Assembly (NCBI RefSeq): GCF_016722765.1
Contig: NZ_JAEQND010000014.1
Location: forward strand, 62,001-126,000
DNA length: 64,000 nt
Direction: 5' to 3'
Source: Ramlibacter alkalitolerans
GTDB lineage: Bacteria; Pseudomonadota; Gammaproteobacteria; Burkholderiales; Burkholderiaceae_C
Shown here: positions 10,527-18,949 of the stretch, piece after piece
Layout of the letters: each line of letters opens with the position of its first letter
Position numbering within the stretch: the first letter of the stretch is position 1
Position numbers and translations under genes: made by a program
Notes under the pieces: model-generated
Told to the model about the DNA's origin: nothing
Database searches by the model: none
The model's input: only the letters and a program-made list of their open reading frames with translations

Positions 10527-11240
10527 TCACGCTCCCAGGTACGCCTGGCGCAGGCGGTCGGTCGCGAGCAGTTCGGCGCTGCTGCCGGAAAACTGGATCG
10601 CGCCATTTTCCAGCACGTAGGCGCGCTGGGCGATCTCCAGCGTCTGCGCCACGTTCTGTTCCACCAGCAGGATCGCGAGCCCCTGCGCATGCAGTCGCGC
10701 GACGAGGCCGAACAGCTCCTCGACCAGCAGGGGCGACAGCCCGAGCGAAGGCTCGTCGAGAATGAGCAGGCGCGGCTCGCCCATGAGCCCGCGGCCGATC
10801 GCAAGCATCTGCTGCTCGCCGCCACTCATGGTGCCGGCGACCTGCGCCGTGCGCTCCTTCAGGCGCGGAAAGATCTCGAACACCCGCTGCAGGTTGCTCG
10901 CCCGATGCGCCCGCGCCCGCGCGAACGACCCCAGCTCCAGGTTCTCCAGCACCGACAGGTTGGGGAAGATGCGGCGCCCCTCGGGCACGTGGATCAGCCC
11001 TTGCGCGACGACATCGCGGTAGTGCGCCCGCGTGATGTCGTGGCCGGCGAAGCGGATGCTGCCGCCGCGCGCGGCCAGCAGGGCGCTCACCGTCTGGTTG
11101 AAGGTCGTCTTGCCGGCACCGTTGCTTCCGAGCAGGGCGACGATCTCGCCGGGCGCGACATCGACGTCGATGCCGCGCAGCACTTCCACCGCGCCGTAGC
11201 CGCTGCGCAGTCCGCGGACGGAGAGCAGGGCCTCGCTCAT
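10527..11240 (-). CDS. livF: LIV-type ABC transporter ATP-binding protein LivF
   Basis: A 237-residue ATPase subunit of a branched-chain-amino-acid-type (HAAT) importer. Walker A is LLGSNGAGKTT (about residues 36-46), the signature loop is MSGGEQQMLAIGR, and Walker B is LLILDEPSLGLSP. The start at 11240 overlaps the end of livG by 4 bases (ATGA type) and gives the family length (233-238); a longer open frame upstream lies inside livG and is discarded. With LivG it energises uptake through LivH and LivM. Confidence 0.93.
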   Translation of the reverse strand: MSEALLSVRGLRSGYGAVEVLRGIDVDVAPGEIVALLGSNGAGKTTFNQTVSALLAARGGSIRFAGHDITRAHYRDVVAQGLIHVPEGRRIFPNLSVLENLELGSFARARAHRASNLQRVFEIFPRLKERTAQVAGTMSGGEQQMLAIGRGLMGEPRLLILDEPSLGLSPLLVEELFGLVARLHAQGLAILLVEQNVAQTLEIAQRAYVLENGAIQFSGSSAELLATDRLRQAYLGA

Positions 11241-11977
11241 GCGGCGAGCCTGCGCGCTGTGCCGTGACCGAGATACGCCTCGATCACCTGCGGATCGCGC
11301 GTGACCTCGCCGGGCGTGCCGGAGGCGATGAGGCGGCCCTGGGCCAGCACCCAGACGTGCTGCGCGAGGTGCATCACCGCCTGCATCACGTGCTCGATCA
11401 TCAGCACCGTCACGCCGCCGGCGGCGATGTCGCGGAGCACCGGCACCATCTCGCCGACTTCCTGCGGGTTCAGGCCCGCCAGCACTTCGTCCAGCAGCAG
11501 CAGCCGCGGCCGCGTGGCGAGGGCGCGCGCCAGCTCCAGCCGCTTGCGGCCGGCGACGGTGAGCTCGCCGGCGGGCTGGTCCAGCTGCGGCGCCAGGCCG
11601 ACCCGGCGGGCGACCGCATCGGCTTGCGCCAGCGCCTCGCGCCGCGCGGCGCAATGCAGGTGCGCGCCGACGGCGATGTTCTCGCGCACCGTCTGGGCGG
11701 CGAAGGGCTGCACGATCTGGAAGGTGCGTGTCATGCCCCGCCGGGCGTTCAGGTGCGGCGGCACGCCGGCGATGTCGGCGCCGTCGAAGGCGATCGCGCC
11801 GGCATCCGGCCGCAGGAAGCCGGAGACGAGCGCGAAGAGGGTGGTCTTGCCCGCGCCATTGGGGCCGATCAGCGCGCCCAGGGTGCCTGCCGGCAGTTCG
11901 AAGGAGACATCCCGCACGGCGGCCAGCCCGCCGAAGGATTTCGACACGCCACGCACGCTCAGCAGGGCACTAGCCAT
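11237..11977 (-). CDS. livG: LIV-type ABC transporter ATP-binding protein LivG
   Basis: A 246-residue partner ATPase. Walker A is LIGPNGAGKTTLF, the signature region reads LTVAGRKRLELARAL (the usual S-G-G-Q is degenerate, as common in LivG), and Walker B is LLLLDEVLAGLNP. The start at 11977 (MASALLSVRGVSK) overlaps the livM stop by 8 bases; an earlier ATG at 12013 would add an arginine-rich, family-unlike leader. Membrane-associated on the cytoplasmic side. Confidence 0.92.
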   Translation of the reverse strand: MASALLSVRGVSKSFGGLAAVRDVSFELPAGTLGALIGPNGAGKTTLFALVSGFLRPDAGAIAFDGADIAGVPPHLNARRGMTRTFQIVQPFAAQTVRENIAVGAHLHCAARREALAQADAVARRVGLAPQLDQPAGELTVAGRKRLELARALATRPRLLLLDEVLAGLNPQEVGEMVPVLRDIAAGGVTVLMIEHVMQAVMHLAQHVWVLAQGRLIASGTPGEVTRDPQVIEAYLGHGTARRLAA

Positions 11978-12968
11978 GGGGCTGCTCCCGCGGCGCAGGG
12001 GCGGGCGCCGCACCGGCCCACAGGCTGCGCACCGAGCGGCCCAGCCCCAGCAGCCCGCGCGGCGCGAACATCACGATCAGGATCAGGACCGCGCCGTAGA
12101 CGATCATGTTGATCCCGGGCAGCGCGCCGAACAGGTTGCGGGTGAGGTCGGCCAGCAGGTGCAGCACGATGGCACCCACCACCGGGCCCCACAAGGTGCC
12201 CAGCCCGCCGACGATCGCCGCCACCAGCGCCTCCACCGAGGTGTGCGGCCCGTAGGCGATGCCGGGGTCGATGTACTGGAAGACCTGCACGTAGAAGGCG
12301 CCGGCGGCGCCCATCAGCGCACCCGACAAGCTGATGGCGCCCAGCTTCACGCGGAAGGGATCGACGCCGATGGCGCGGGCCGCGTCCTCGTTGTCGCGCA
12401 AGGCCTGCAGCCAGGCGCCGAAGCGCGAATGCCGCAGCCAGGTGGTGAGGAGCAGGCCCGCGAGCACCAGGGCCAGCGCGAGCACGACGTAGCCGCGTCG
12501 GTCGGCGAACTGCATGTTCGCGGCGGCTTGCCTGAGCGGCACCATGAGGCCCACGCCGGCACCGGTGAAGGGCACGGAAAGGGCGAGGATGCGGAACACC
12601 TCGGCGAAGGCCAGCGTGACCAGCGCGAAGTACGAGCCCTTGAGCCCGTAGCGGAAGGACAGGGCGCCGACGAACAGTCCGACGCCCGCCGCCGCCGCTG
12701 CGGCGAGCGGCAGTGCGAGCCACGGATTGAGCCCTGCCTGAACCTGGGCGATCGCCTGCGCGTAGGCGCCGGTGCCGAAGAACAGTGCATGGCCGAAGGA
12801 GAACTGGCCCCCGTAGCCGCCCAGCAGGTTCCACGCGATGGCCATCAGCGCGCCGTACAGCGCCATCATGGCCAGGTTCAGCACGACGCCGGAGCGCGCA
12901 CCGAAGGCGAGCAGCAGCACCGCCACGGCGAACACCGCGATCTGCAGCAGGTCGCGCCGTGCGCTCAT
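11970..12968 (-). CDS. livM: LIV-type ABC transporter permease LivM
   Basis: A 332-residue integral membrane permease with about ten hydrophobic segments. The family-typical stretch NLLGGYGGQFSFGHALFFG is near residues 50-70, and the cytoplasmic coupling region (ALRDNEDAARAIGVDP) is at about 190-205. The start at 12968 overlaps livH by 4 bases. A proline/alanine-rich tail (PAPAPRE) is a minor peculiarity. It pairs with LivH to form the translocation path. Confidence 0.92.
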   Translation of the reverse strand: MSARRDLLQIAVFAVAVLLLAFGARSGVVLNLAMMALYGALMAIAWNLLGGYGGQFSFGHALFFGTGAYAQAIAQVQAGLNPWLALPLAAAAAAGVGLFVGALSFRYGLKGSYFALVTLAFAEVFRILALSVPFTGAGVGLMVPLRQAAANMQFADRRGYVVLALALVLAGLLLTTWLRHSRFGAWLQALRDNEDAARAIGVDPFRVKLGAISLSGALMGAAGAFYVQVFQYIDPGIAYGPHTSVEALVAAIVGGLGTLWGPVVGAIVLHLLADLTRNLFGALPGINMIVYGAVLILIVMFAPRGLLGLGRSVRSLWAGAAPAPAPREQPHG

Positions 12969-13837
12969 GCCTTCGCCCCGAACAGCCCCTGCGGCCGGAA
13001 CAGCAGCACGCCGATGAACAGCAGGAAAATACCGATCTGTCCCAGCGACTCGCCGAACCAGAGGCCGCCCAGCGATTCGACCACGCCCACCAGCAGGCCA
13101 CCCGCAAGCGCGCCGGCGAAGCTGCCCATGCCGCCCAGCACCACGATCGTGAAGGCCACCAGCACGAAGCCGTTGCCCACCTGCGGGTTGACGTAGTAGG
13201 CCGGCAGCAGGAAGCAGGCCGCCGCGCCGAGGCACGCGAGGCCGATGCCGAAGCTCATGGCATAGACGTGGTCGACGTCGATGCCCACCAGCCGCGCGCC
13301 GTGCTTTTCCCTCGCCACCGCGCGGATCGCGCGCCCGAGGTCGGTGCGTCGCACGATCCACAGCAGCAGGGCGGAGACCACCAGCGCACCGAAGAACGCC
13401 ACCACCTTGGGAACGGCGATGGCCGCCGGCCCGATGGCGACCGTCGCCAGCGTGTACGGCGTCTCGATGGTGCGTGTGTCCGACTTGAAGGCGAGCAGGG
13501 CGACGTTCTCCAGCACGATGGCCAGCCCCAGCGTGACCAGCAGGATGTTCTCGTCCCGGCCGTGGCTTGCGCGGTTGACGATGCCGCGCTGGATCGCATA
13601 GCCCGCAAGGAACATCACCGCCGCCATGGGGACGAGCGCCAGGTAGGGGTCGATGCCGAGGGCCTGCTTGAGGAAGTAGACGCCATACAGCGCCATCATC
13701 AGCGCCGCGCCGTGCGCGAAGTTGATGATGTGCAGCACCCCGTAGATCAGCGTGAGCCCCAGCGCCACGAGCGCGTACACCGCGCCCGTGGTGAGGCCGT
13801 TGAGGAAGGCCGGGAACAGGATGGCGAAGTCGAACAC
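12965..13837 (-). CDS. livH: LIV-type ABC transporter permease LivH
   Basis: A 290-residue permease with eight or so membrane segments. Typical LivH features are GLTTGAVYALVALGLTLIYG near residue 15-35 and INFAHGAALMMALYG just after. The coupling helix region reads AIRAVAREKHGARLVGIDVD. It follows livK by 21 bases on the minus strand and overlaps livM, so livHMGF is translationally chained. Confidence 0.93.
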   Translation of the reverse strand: MFDFAILFPAFLNGLTTGAVYALVALGLTLIYGVLHIINFAHGAALMMALYGVYFLKQALGIDPYLALVPMAAVMFLAGYAIQRGIVNRASHGRDENILLVTLGLAIVLENVALLAFKSDTRTIETPYTLATVAIGPAAIAVPKVVAFFGALVVSALLLWIVRRTDLGRAIRAVAREKHGARLVGIDVDHVYAMSFGIGLACLGAAACFLLPAYYVNPQVGNGFVLVAFTIVVLGGMGSFAGALAGGLLVGVVESLGGLWFGESLGQIGIFLLFIGVLLFRPQGLFGAKA

Positions 13838-13858
13838 GCCGCCTCCGCGCGCGCCGCT

Positions 13859-15076
13859 TCAGGCCGCCTTCAGCGGGAACACCGGCTCGGCCTGGCGGTA
13901 CTCGCGCGGCACGATCACCTTGATGTCGTTGGCCAGTACCTGCGTCATGAGCGGCTGTGCGCCCGTGTTCTGGCCGTTCACGAACTTCGTCGGGCCATAA
14001 GGCAGGAAGTGGTCGGAGAAGGTGCTGGTTTCCAGCGCGTTGACGATGGCAGCGCGGTCGGTGGACTTCGCTCGCTCCAGCGCGTCCGCGAGCAGGCGCA
14101 TGGCCGTGTAGGTGAGGAACACCTCGTAGCTGTAGAACAGGTTCTTGGCCTCGGTGCGCTTCTTCAGTTCGAAGCTGCGCTTGTCCTTGGGATTGAACCA
14201 GTGGTTGCAGTCGATGATGCCGTTGGCCGCCTGCGGGAATTCCTTGACGAACTTGTAGCTCGAGGCGGCGCCGCCCAGCACCGAGTAGATGGCCTTGGGC
14301 CGGACGTTCTGCTGCTGCATGGTGCGCACCAGCAGCGCGTATTCGTTGTAGTAGTTGGCCGGGATGACGATGTCGGGGTTGACGGCCTTCATCCGCAGCA
14401 CGATGTTGCTGAAGTCGCGGGTCGGGTTCGCGTGCTTGATCACTTCCTTCACTTCGTAGCCGAAGCCGGGCAACTCGCGCGCCAGCAGGTTCGCCGTGCC
14501 GGTGCCGAAGAGGGACTCCTCGTGGATGATCATCACCGTCCGGGCGGGCTTGCCGGCGGCGGTATTGAGCACGTGCAGGTTGGCCAGCGCGATGTCCGCG
14601 CACTTCTTGTAGCCGGGAGCGAAGCGGAAGGTGTTCTTCAGGCCCCGTTCGACGATCTGGTCGGCCACGCCGACGTCCACCACGTGCGGCAGGCCGTAGC
14701 GGGCGGCGGCCTGCGTGGTCGCGAGGCAGATCGCCGAGGCATAGGCGCCGACGACGGCGCTCACGCCGGCCTCGTTCATCTTCTCGATCTCCGCCGTGCC
14801 GGCCGCGGGCGTGGACTGCGCGTCGCCCAGCAGCGGCTCGATCTTCGCGCCGCCCAGGGACTTGATGCCGCCGGCGCGGTTGATGTCGTCGATCGCCATC
14901 AATGCGCCTTCGCGGCACTGCTGGCCGGAGTAGGCCAGCGCCCCCGTCACGGGATGGAGCACGCCGATGCGCACGGAGCGTGCCTGCGCGCCGCCGACCA
15001 GCGGGAAGGCGAGGGCGGAGGCCGCGGCGCCCGCTTGCGCGACGAAGCGGCGGCGGCCGGGGGATGCTGCAGACAT
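13859..15076 (-). CDS. livK: LIV-type ABC transporter periplasmic substrate-binding protein
   Basis: A 405-residue type I periplasmic binding protein that defines the substrate range of the importer. The N-terminus has two adjacent arginines followed by a hydrophobic core and an A-x-A site (GRRRFVAQAG ... GGAQA), which looks like a Tat-type signal. The mature part begins with RIGVLHPVTGALAYSGQQ, the usual first strand and ligand loop. The start at 15076 has a good GAGGAG ribosome-binding site 6 bases upstream. In-frame codons further upstream read through REP-like repeats and are rejected. Sequence resembles amide/urea/aromatic-binding members more than strict leucine binders, but this is an impression only. 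Confidence 0.88.
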   Translation of the reverse strand: MSAASPGRRRFVAQAGAAASALAFPLVGGAQARSVRIGVLHPVTGALAYSGQQCREGALMAIDDINRAGGIKSLGGAKIEPLLGDAQSTPAAGTAEIEKMNEAGVSAVVGAYASAICLATTQAAARYGLPHVVDVGVADQIVERGLKNTFRFAPGYKKCADIALANLHVLNTAAGKPARTVMIIHEESLFGTGTANLLARELPGFGYEVKEVIKHANPTRDFSNIVLRMKAVNPDIVIPANYYNEYALLVRTMQQQNVRPKAIYSVLGGAASSYKFVKEFPQAANGIIDCNHWFNPKDKRSFELKKRTEAKNLFYSYEVFLTYTAMRLLADALERAKSTDRAAIVNALETSTFSDHFLPYGPTKFVNGQNTGAQPLMTQVLANDIKVIVPREYRQAEPVFPLKAA

Positions 15077-15163
15077 GTCGTTCTCCTCGTTGTTGAACAC
15101 CGTCATCGGTTCGCAGCCTGGCACTGCGGCGGGTACTTCTCTCGTTCGCGCGCACGCGAGCAA

Positions 15164-15217
15164 TTGCGTCATTCCCGCGCAGGCGAGCACTTGCGTCATT
15201 CCCGCGCAGGCGGGAAT
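15164..15217. repeat. Two tandem copies of a REP-like palindromic unit
   Basis: A 22-base unit (TTGCGTCATTCCCGCGCAGG plus CG) occurs at 15164-15185 and again at 15191-15212, a 27-base period. The second copy continues into a palindrome, ATTCCCG-CGCAGG-CGGGAAT (15198-15217). It is located in the intergenic region between the SDR gene and livK. Such units are widespread extragenic palindromes in proteobacteria. Confidence 0.75.
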
Positions 15218-15232
15218 CCATGCTTCCTTACC

Positions 15233-15997
15233 TCAGGACACCGAATACCCGCCATCGACCGGTATCGCGGCCCCTGTCACGAAATCGCTGGCGGCGCTGG
15301 CCAGGAACACCGCGATGCCGGCCAGGTCCTGCGGCGTGCCCCAGCGCCCGGCCGGGGTGCGCGCCAGCACGCGTTCGTTCAGGCCGGCAACCTGCGCCCG
15401 CGCGCCGACCGTCAGCTCGGTGTCTATCCATCCCGGCAGCACCGCATTCACCTGGATGCGGTCCTTCGCCCACGCGATCGCCAGCGACTTGGTGAACTGC
15501 ACGATGCCCCCCTTGCTGGCGCAATACGCCGGCGCATAGGGCGCCCCGAAGATCGAGAGGATGGACGCGATGTTGATGATCTTGCCGGCGCCGGCCTGCA
15601 CCATCAGCGGGTGCGCGGCGCGCGCGCACAGGAAGACGCTGGTCAGGTTGACGTCCATCACGCCGTTCCATTCGTCGAGCGTGAAGTCCTGGGGCGCCTT
15701 GCGCACCGTGGCGCCGGCGTTGTTCACGAGGATGTCCAGCCGCCCGTGGCGCTCGCGGACCTGCGCGAACAGGCGCTGCACCGCCGCTTCGTCCGTGACG
15801 TCGCACGGCAGCGACTCGGCGCGCACGCCGGCCGACTGCAGTTCGCGCAACGCCGCCGCGGATTTCTCCTCGTTCCGGCCCGCGATGATGATCGTGGCGC
15901 CGGCTTCGCCCAGCCCCCGCGCCATTCCGAGCCCGATGCCGCCGTTGCCGCCGGTGACGAGGGCGATCCTGTCGGTCAGGTTGAAGGTGTCGGCCAT
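15233..15997 (-). CDS. SDR-family oxidoreductase
   Basis: A 254-residue classical short-chain dehydrogenase. The cofactor loop is TGGNGGIGLGMA (about residues 15-26), followed by NNAG (88-91), the catalytic serine in IINIASI, and the YxxxK pair in APAYCASKGG. The PGWID stretch and C-terminal PVDGGYSVS are typical. Family members reduce or oxidise carbonyl/alcohol groups with NAD(P)H. It lies upstream of the liv block on the same strand but is separated from livK by 156 bases of repeats, so co-transcription is possible, not certain. Start ATG 15997 is preferred to ATG 16009, which adds four residues. Confidence 0.88.
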   Translation of the reverse strand: MADTFNLTDRIALVTGGNGGIGLGMARGLGEAGATIIIAGRNEEKSAAALRELQSAGVRAESLPCDVTDEAAVQRLFAQVRERHGRLDILVNNAGATVRKAPQDFTLDEWNGVMDVNLTSVFLCARAAHPLMVQAGAGKIINIASILSIFGAPYAPAYCASKGGIVQFTKSLAIAWAKDRIQVNAVLPGWIDTELTVGARAQVAGLNERVLARTPAGRWGTPQDLAGIAVFLASAASDFVTGAAIPVDGGYSVS

Positions 15998-16021
15998 GCG
16001 CTCAAGCATAATTCCGACACC

Positions 16022-16738
16022 ATGCGCCAGATCGTCCTCGATACCGAAACCACGGGTTTGTCCGCAGAAGCCGGCGACCGCATCATCGAGATCGGCTGCG
16101 TCGAGCTGTTCGCCCGCAAGCTGACGGGCAACAACAAGCACTGGTACCTGAACCCCGAGCGCGACTCGCATGAGGACGCCCTGAAGGTCCACGGCATCAG
16201 CAACGAATTCCTGCGGGACAAGCCCAAGTTCGCCGCCATCGTCGACGAACTGATGGAATACGTGGCGGACGCCGAGATCATCATCCACAACGCCGCCTTC
16301 GACATCGGCTTCCTGAACAAGGAGCTGGAACTGCTCGGGCGGCCGTCCTTCACCGGCCGCGTGGCGCGGGTGATCGACAGCCTGGCGATGGCCAAGGAGC
16401 TGTTCCCCGGCAAGCGCAACAGCCTCGATGCGCTGTGCGACCGGCTGGAGGTGGACAACTCCGGCCGCACGCTGCACGGCGCGCTGCTGGATGCGGAACT
16501 GCTGGCCGACGTCTACATCAACATGACGCGCGGCCAGGACGCCCTCCTGATCGACGAGGCCGATGCCGGCGTGCCGGGCGCGATCGTCACGCGGGTGGAC
16601 CTGCGCCAGTTCACGCTGCCGGTGCTGACCGCCAGCGAGCAGGAGGCCGCGGCGCACGAAGAAGTCCTGAAGCAGTTGGACAAGGCCAGCGGCGGCAAGA
16701 CAGTGTGGCGTCAGCTAGCCATCTCACCTGTGGCATAA
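16022..16738 (+). CDS. dnaQ: DNA polymerase III epsilon subunit (3'-5' exonuclease)
   Basis: A 238-residue proofreading exonuclease of the replicative polymerase. The DEDDh motifs are all present: Exo I VLDTETTGL (residues 5-13), Exo II HNAAFDIGF (about 100), and Exo III HGALLDAELLADVY (about 149-162). The C-terminal tail after residue 180 is where the family binds the polymerase alpha subunit. The start at 16022 gives the usual length; the long open frame before it overlaps the divergent SDR gene. tRNA-Val follows 25 bases after the stop. Confidence 0.95.
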   Translation: MRQIVLDTETTGLSAEAGDRIIEIGCVELFARKLTGNNKHWYLNPERDSHEDALKVHGISNEFLRDKPKFAAIVDELMEYVADAEIIIHNAAFDIGFLNKELELLGRPSFTGRVARVIDSLAMAKELFPGKRNSLDALCDRLEVDNSGRTLHGALLDAELLADVYINMTRGQDALLIDEADAGVPGAIVTRVDLRQFTLPVLTASEQEAAAHEEVLKQLDKASGGKTVWRQLAISPVA

Positions 16739-16763
16739 TGGCGGTCTTGCCGCAATGGCAACC

Positions 16764-16838
16764 GGGTGATTAGCTCAGCGGTAGAGCACTGCCTTCACAC
16801 GGCAGGGGTCACATGTTCGATCCATGTATCACCCACCA
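16764..16838 (+). tRNA. tRNA-Val (anticodon CAC)
   Basis: A complete 75-base cloverleaf: acceptor GGGTGAT pairs with ATCACCC, the D arm is GCTC/GAGC, the anticodon stem CTGCC/GGCAG encloses TTCACAC (anticodon CAC, valine codon GUG), and the T stem is ACATG/CATGT around TTCGATC. Discriminator A and an encoded CCA follow. The 3' 48 bases also form the left end of an integrated element, whose left copy keeps the tRNA intact. Confidence 0.96.
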
Positions 16839-16840
16839 GA
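16791..16840 (+). repeat. Left attachment site (attL), 3' half of tRNA-Val
   Basis: Fifty bases identical to 29802-29851, starting in the anticodon stem and ending two bases past the CCA. The left copy is part of the functional tRNA. Confidence 0.93.
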
Positions 16841-16892
16841 TTCGTTTTAGAATCAGTGACTTAGGCGCACGCTTGCGGCGTTTTTCTAACTC

Positions 16893-16908
16893 GATCACGG
16901 CAGTGATC
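16893..16908. promoter_or_regulatory. Inverted repeat upstream of the integrase start
   Basis: GATCAC-GGCA-GTGATC, six perfect pairs, 13 bases before the GTG start of the integrase and just upstream of its ribosome-binding site (GGAG at 16912-16915). A candidate operator or recombinase arm site; function is inferred from position only. Confidence 0.4.
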
Positions 16909-16921
16909 TACGGAGAAACGA

Positions 16922-17836
16922 GTGCGCAATATCACTGGTCAGAAAGGCCGCGGGTTCGACCTCGCCGCCGCCCTCGAAACGGTCGCGGAACAACCGTCCG
17001 TTAACCTCACCCTCGCCGAACTCGTGTCCGCGTACAGCGCCGCGCGCTGCGACGGCGCCGACACGCGCCTGCGCAAATGGGTCGCCGCCTTCGGCACCAT
17101 CTCTGCGTGGGAACTCACCCCCGACAAGCTGCAGGTGGCGGCGCAGGCCATGCGCGAGCACGGCTACACACCATCCGCCGTCAACCGGGACCTCTCCGCC
17201 CTCGGCAGCGCCTATCGCTGGGCTCGGGAGAAGCGCTTCGCGCCGCGGGGCTTCAGAAGCCCCACGCTGGACGTTCCGCGCTACGAAGAGGCGATCCGAA
17301 GGGTGGAGGTGCCCAGCGAGCGAATCGAGCGCCTGCGGGCGATTTCGCTGGCGTATCCCGATCGCCGCTTCGGGGTGTTCGTGTCGCTGCTCATTGACAC
17401 GGGCGCGCGCAAGTCGGAACTGCTGGACCGCTACGGCCGGGAATTCAATGTCGACCGCTGCGAGGTGCTCGCACCCACCACCAAGACCGACAAGCCGCGC
17501 GTGCTGTTCTTCACCAGCGCCACGGCGGACCTGATGCGCCGTGTCATGCCGAACATGCGCGCCGAAGCCCTCGTGTTCGAGGGCAGGGTGCCAGGGCAGC
17601 CGATCTCATTCCGCAAGGCGTGGGCGACGTGCACCGTGGCCGCAGGACTGCCCGACCTGCACATGCACGACGTGCGCCACGTCGCAGCCGCTTCGCTGTT
17701 GCGTGCGGGCGTTACCCTGCCAGTTGCCGCACAAGTGCTAGGCCACGATCCTGCGGTCCTGGCGCGCCGCTATGGGCACCTGGAGACCACTGCACTGCGG
17801 CGGGCGCAGGAGCAGGCGTGGAACGGCAGAGCCTGA
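16922..17836 (+). CDS. int: Tyrosine-type site-specific integrase
   Basis: A 304-residue tyrosine recombinase that would insert and excise the element at tRNA-Val. The catalytic residues are visible: R163 (DTGARKSELL), H249-D-V-R252 (MHDVRH), H275 (LGHD) and nucleophile Y284 (RRYGHLE). An N-terminal core-binding domain occupies about residues 28-110; the protein is short, lacking an extra arm-binding domain. It uses a GTG start with GGAG 6 bases upstream and begins 82 bases after the attL repeat, the usual position for a tRNA-targeting integrase. Confidence 0.95.
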   Translation: MRNITGQKGRGFDLAAALETVAEQPSVNLTLAELVSAYSAARCDGADTRLRKWVAAFGTISAWELTPDKLQVAAQAMREHGYTPSAVNRDLSALGSAYRWAREKRFAPRGFRSPTLDVPRYEEAIRRVEVPSERIERLRAISLAYPDRRFGVFVSLLIDTGARKSELLDRYGREFNVDRCEVLAPTTKTDKPRVLFFTSATADLMRRVMPNMRAEALVFEGRVPGQPISFRKAWATCTVAAGLPDLHMHDVRHVAAASLLRAGVTLPVAAQVLGHDPAVLARRYGHLETTALRRAQEQAWNGRA

Positions 17837-17970
17837 CACGCACCTACAGTCGCGGCTGAACCGAAGGTGAGACGAGCACGGATGCGAAATCCAGCCCTCC
17901 AAAGTTGCCTCGCCTGAAGCAAGGGTCAATGATTCGCAAGCGAACGCCGCTCCCAATTCAGTAGCAAAGA

Positions 17971-18000
17971 AACGGCCCCTAGTGGGCCGTTGCGCATTTT
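17971..18000. terminator. Hairpin downstream of the integrase gene
   Basis: AACGGCCC (17971-17978), loop CTAGT, GGGCCGTT (17984-17991), followed by GCGCATTTT. Eight perfect pairs with a weak T-run, 135 bases after the integrase stop. The rest of the 318-base gap (17837-18154) shows no gene. Confidence 0.6.
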
Positions 18001-18154
18001 CGGCTCAAGGTTCATGGGAATGACAGTAGAGCCTGACGCGGCTAAACCCGACTTGCCAGCCCTGCGAAATTGCGCCGCCCGCTCAAACCTGGCTCACACG
18101 GAATTATTCGAATCACGCCGCAAGCGTGCACCTTCAATCAACCCTGAGTGTCAG

Positions 18155-18394
18155 ATGCAACCCGCAACCGCAAACTCTGAATGGACAACAGCCGCCGACG
18201 CGTGGGCCGCGTTCGTCAATCAGCATCCCGAGCTGGGCTACCGCCCCGGCCACTGGCAGTTCCACAACTTCCTTCGCAATTTCCGCGACCGGTTGCGCGA
18301 CCAGGACGCCATCCGGCTCGCGAAAGGCCGGCATTGGATCGCGCACGGCGTGCGCTTCACCGAAGTCGCGTTTGCCTGCGCCACGGGCAAATGA
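18155..18394 (+). CDS. Small element protein of unknown function, 79 residues
   Basis: I do not recognise a family. The product is compact and basic, with tryptophans and an aromatic-rich middle (ELGYRPGHWQFHNFLRNF) followed by a charged helix (RDRLRDQDAIR). Its stop overlaps the next start (ATGA at 18391), and the third gene overlaps likewise, so the three small genes form one translationally coupled unit. The start is the first ATG that excludes a low-complexity leader. Position between integrase and replication genes suggests an early regulatory or DNA-binding role, by inference only. Confidence 0.6.
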   Translation: MQPATANSEWTTAADAWAAFVNQHPELGYRPGHWQFHNFLRNFRDRLRDQDAIRLAKGRHWIAHGVRFTEVAFACATGK

Positions 18395-18768
18395 GACCGC
18401 ACCTGATGCCGCGCACCATCACAGCCCACCGCCCGCACCTGCCGCTCCACCCTGAAAAGCGGCGCGAATGGGAGTTACTTGCCGCGACCGTCGGGGCCGT
18501 TCTGCAGCGCATGATCTACCAGACCGGCCAAGAGGTTCTCAGACTGACGTTCGACGGTGGAAAGGTGTGCACCGTGCCTATCGCCACCCTGCACGGCGCC
18601 GGCTGGATGACGTGCAGGCGTGCGCCGCATCGGGAGTGTGCCTGCCAGCCCGAATTGCACGGAACGCGTGCCGTGTGCAGGCCATGCGGGGCTATGTCGG
18701 GCCGGCTGCCGCAAGAAGTACAGCGCTGGGTCTCAGCGCAGCCGCCGCACAAGGTGGGCGACGAATGA
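18391..18768 (+). CDS. Small cysteine-containing element protein, 125 residues
   Basis: Unknown family. The C-terminal part has paired cysteines and histidines (CRRAPHRECACQPELHG, then CRPCG), which could bind zinc. The central part (about 30-75) looks like a small mixed alpha/beta fold with a hydrophobic core (QEVLRLTFDGGKVCTVPI). It overlaps both neighbours by 4 bases (ATGA), which supports it as a real gene rather than a chance frame. Confidence 0.6.
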   Translation: MRPHLMPRTITAHRPHLPLHPEKRREWELLAATVGAVLQRMIYQTGQEVLRLTFDGGKVCTVPIATLHGAGWMTCRRAPHRECACQPELHGTRAVCRPCGAMSGRLPQEVQRWVSAQPPHKVGDE

Positions 18769-18938
18769 CACCCGCTGCACACGTTTTCGCCGCGATGGTG
18801 CAATGGCTGACAGTGCGCGACAGCGGCACACGAGACATCGCGCTGCCGGCGTCGCGGAGTTGCGCAGTCCCGATGCATCGCATCGTGCACTGGCGCCCGA
18901 AGAGCAAAAAGCCCGCCGAAGCGGGCTCGCGCAAATGA
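18765..18938 (+). CDS. Small protein of unknown function, 57 residues
   Basis: Very short and unrecognised; begins with a hydrophobic helix (AAHVFAAMVQWLTV) and ends basic (RPKSKKPAEAGSRK). It is supported mainly by the 4-base overlap with the preceding stop. Its 3' end runs across the hairpin that terminates the opposing excisionase transcripts, which weakens the case. Confidence 0.4.
   Translation: MTPAAHVFAAMVQWLTVRDSGTRDIALPASRSCAVPMHRIVHWRPKSKKPAEAGSRK
18906..18927 (-). terminator. Intrinsic terminator of the excisionase transcript
   Basis: On the minus strand the stem AGCCCGC/GCGGGCT (18910-18916 with 18921-18927, loop CGAA) is followed by five T residues (18906-18910 read in reverse). 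It lies 22 bases after the stop of the minus-strand excisionase gene. Confidence 0.8.
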
Positions 18939-18949
18939 ATTGGCCAACT

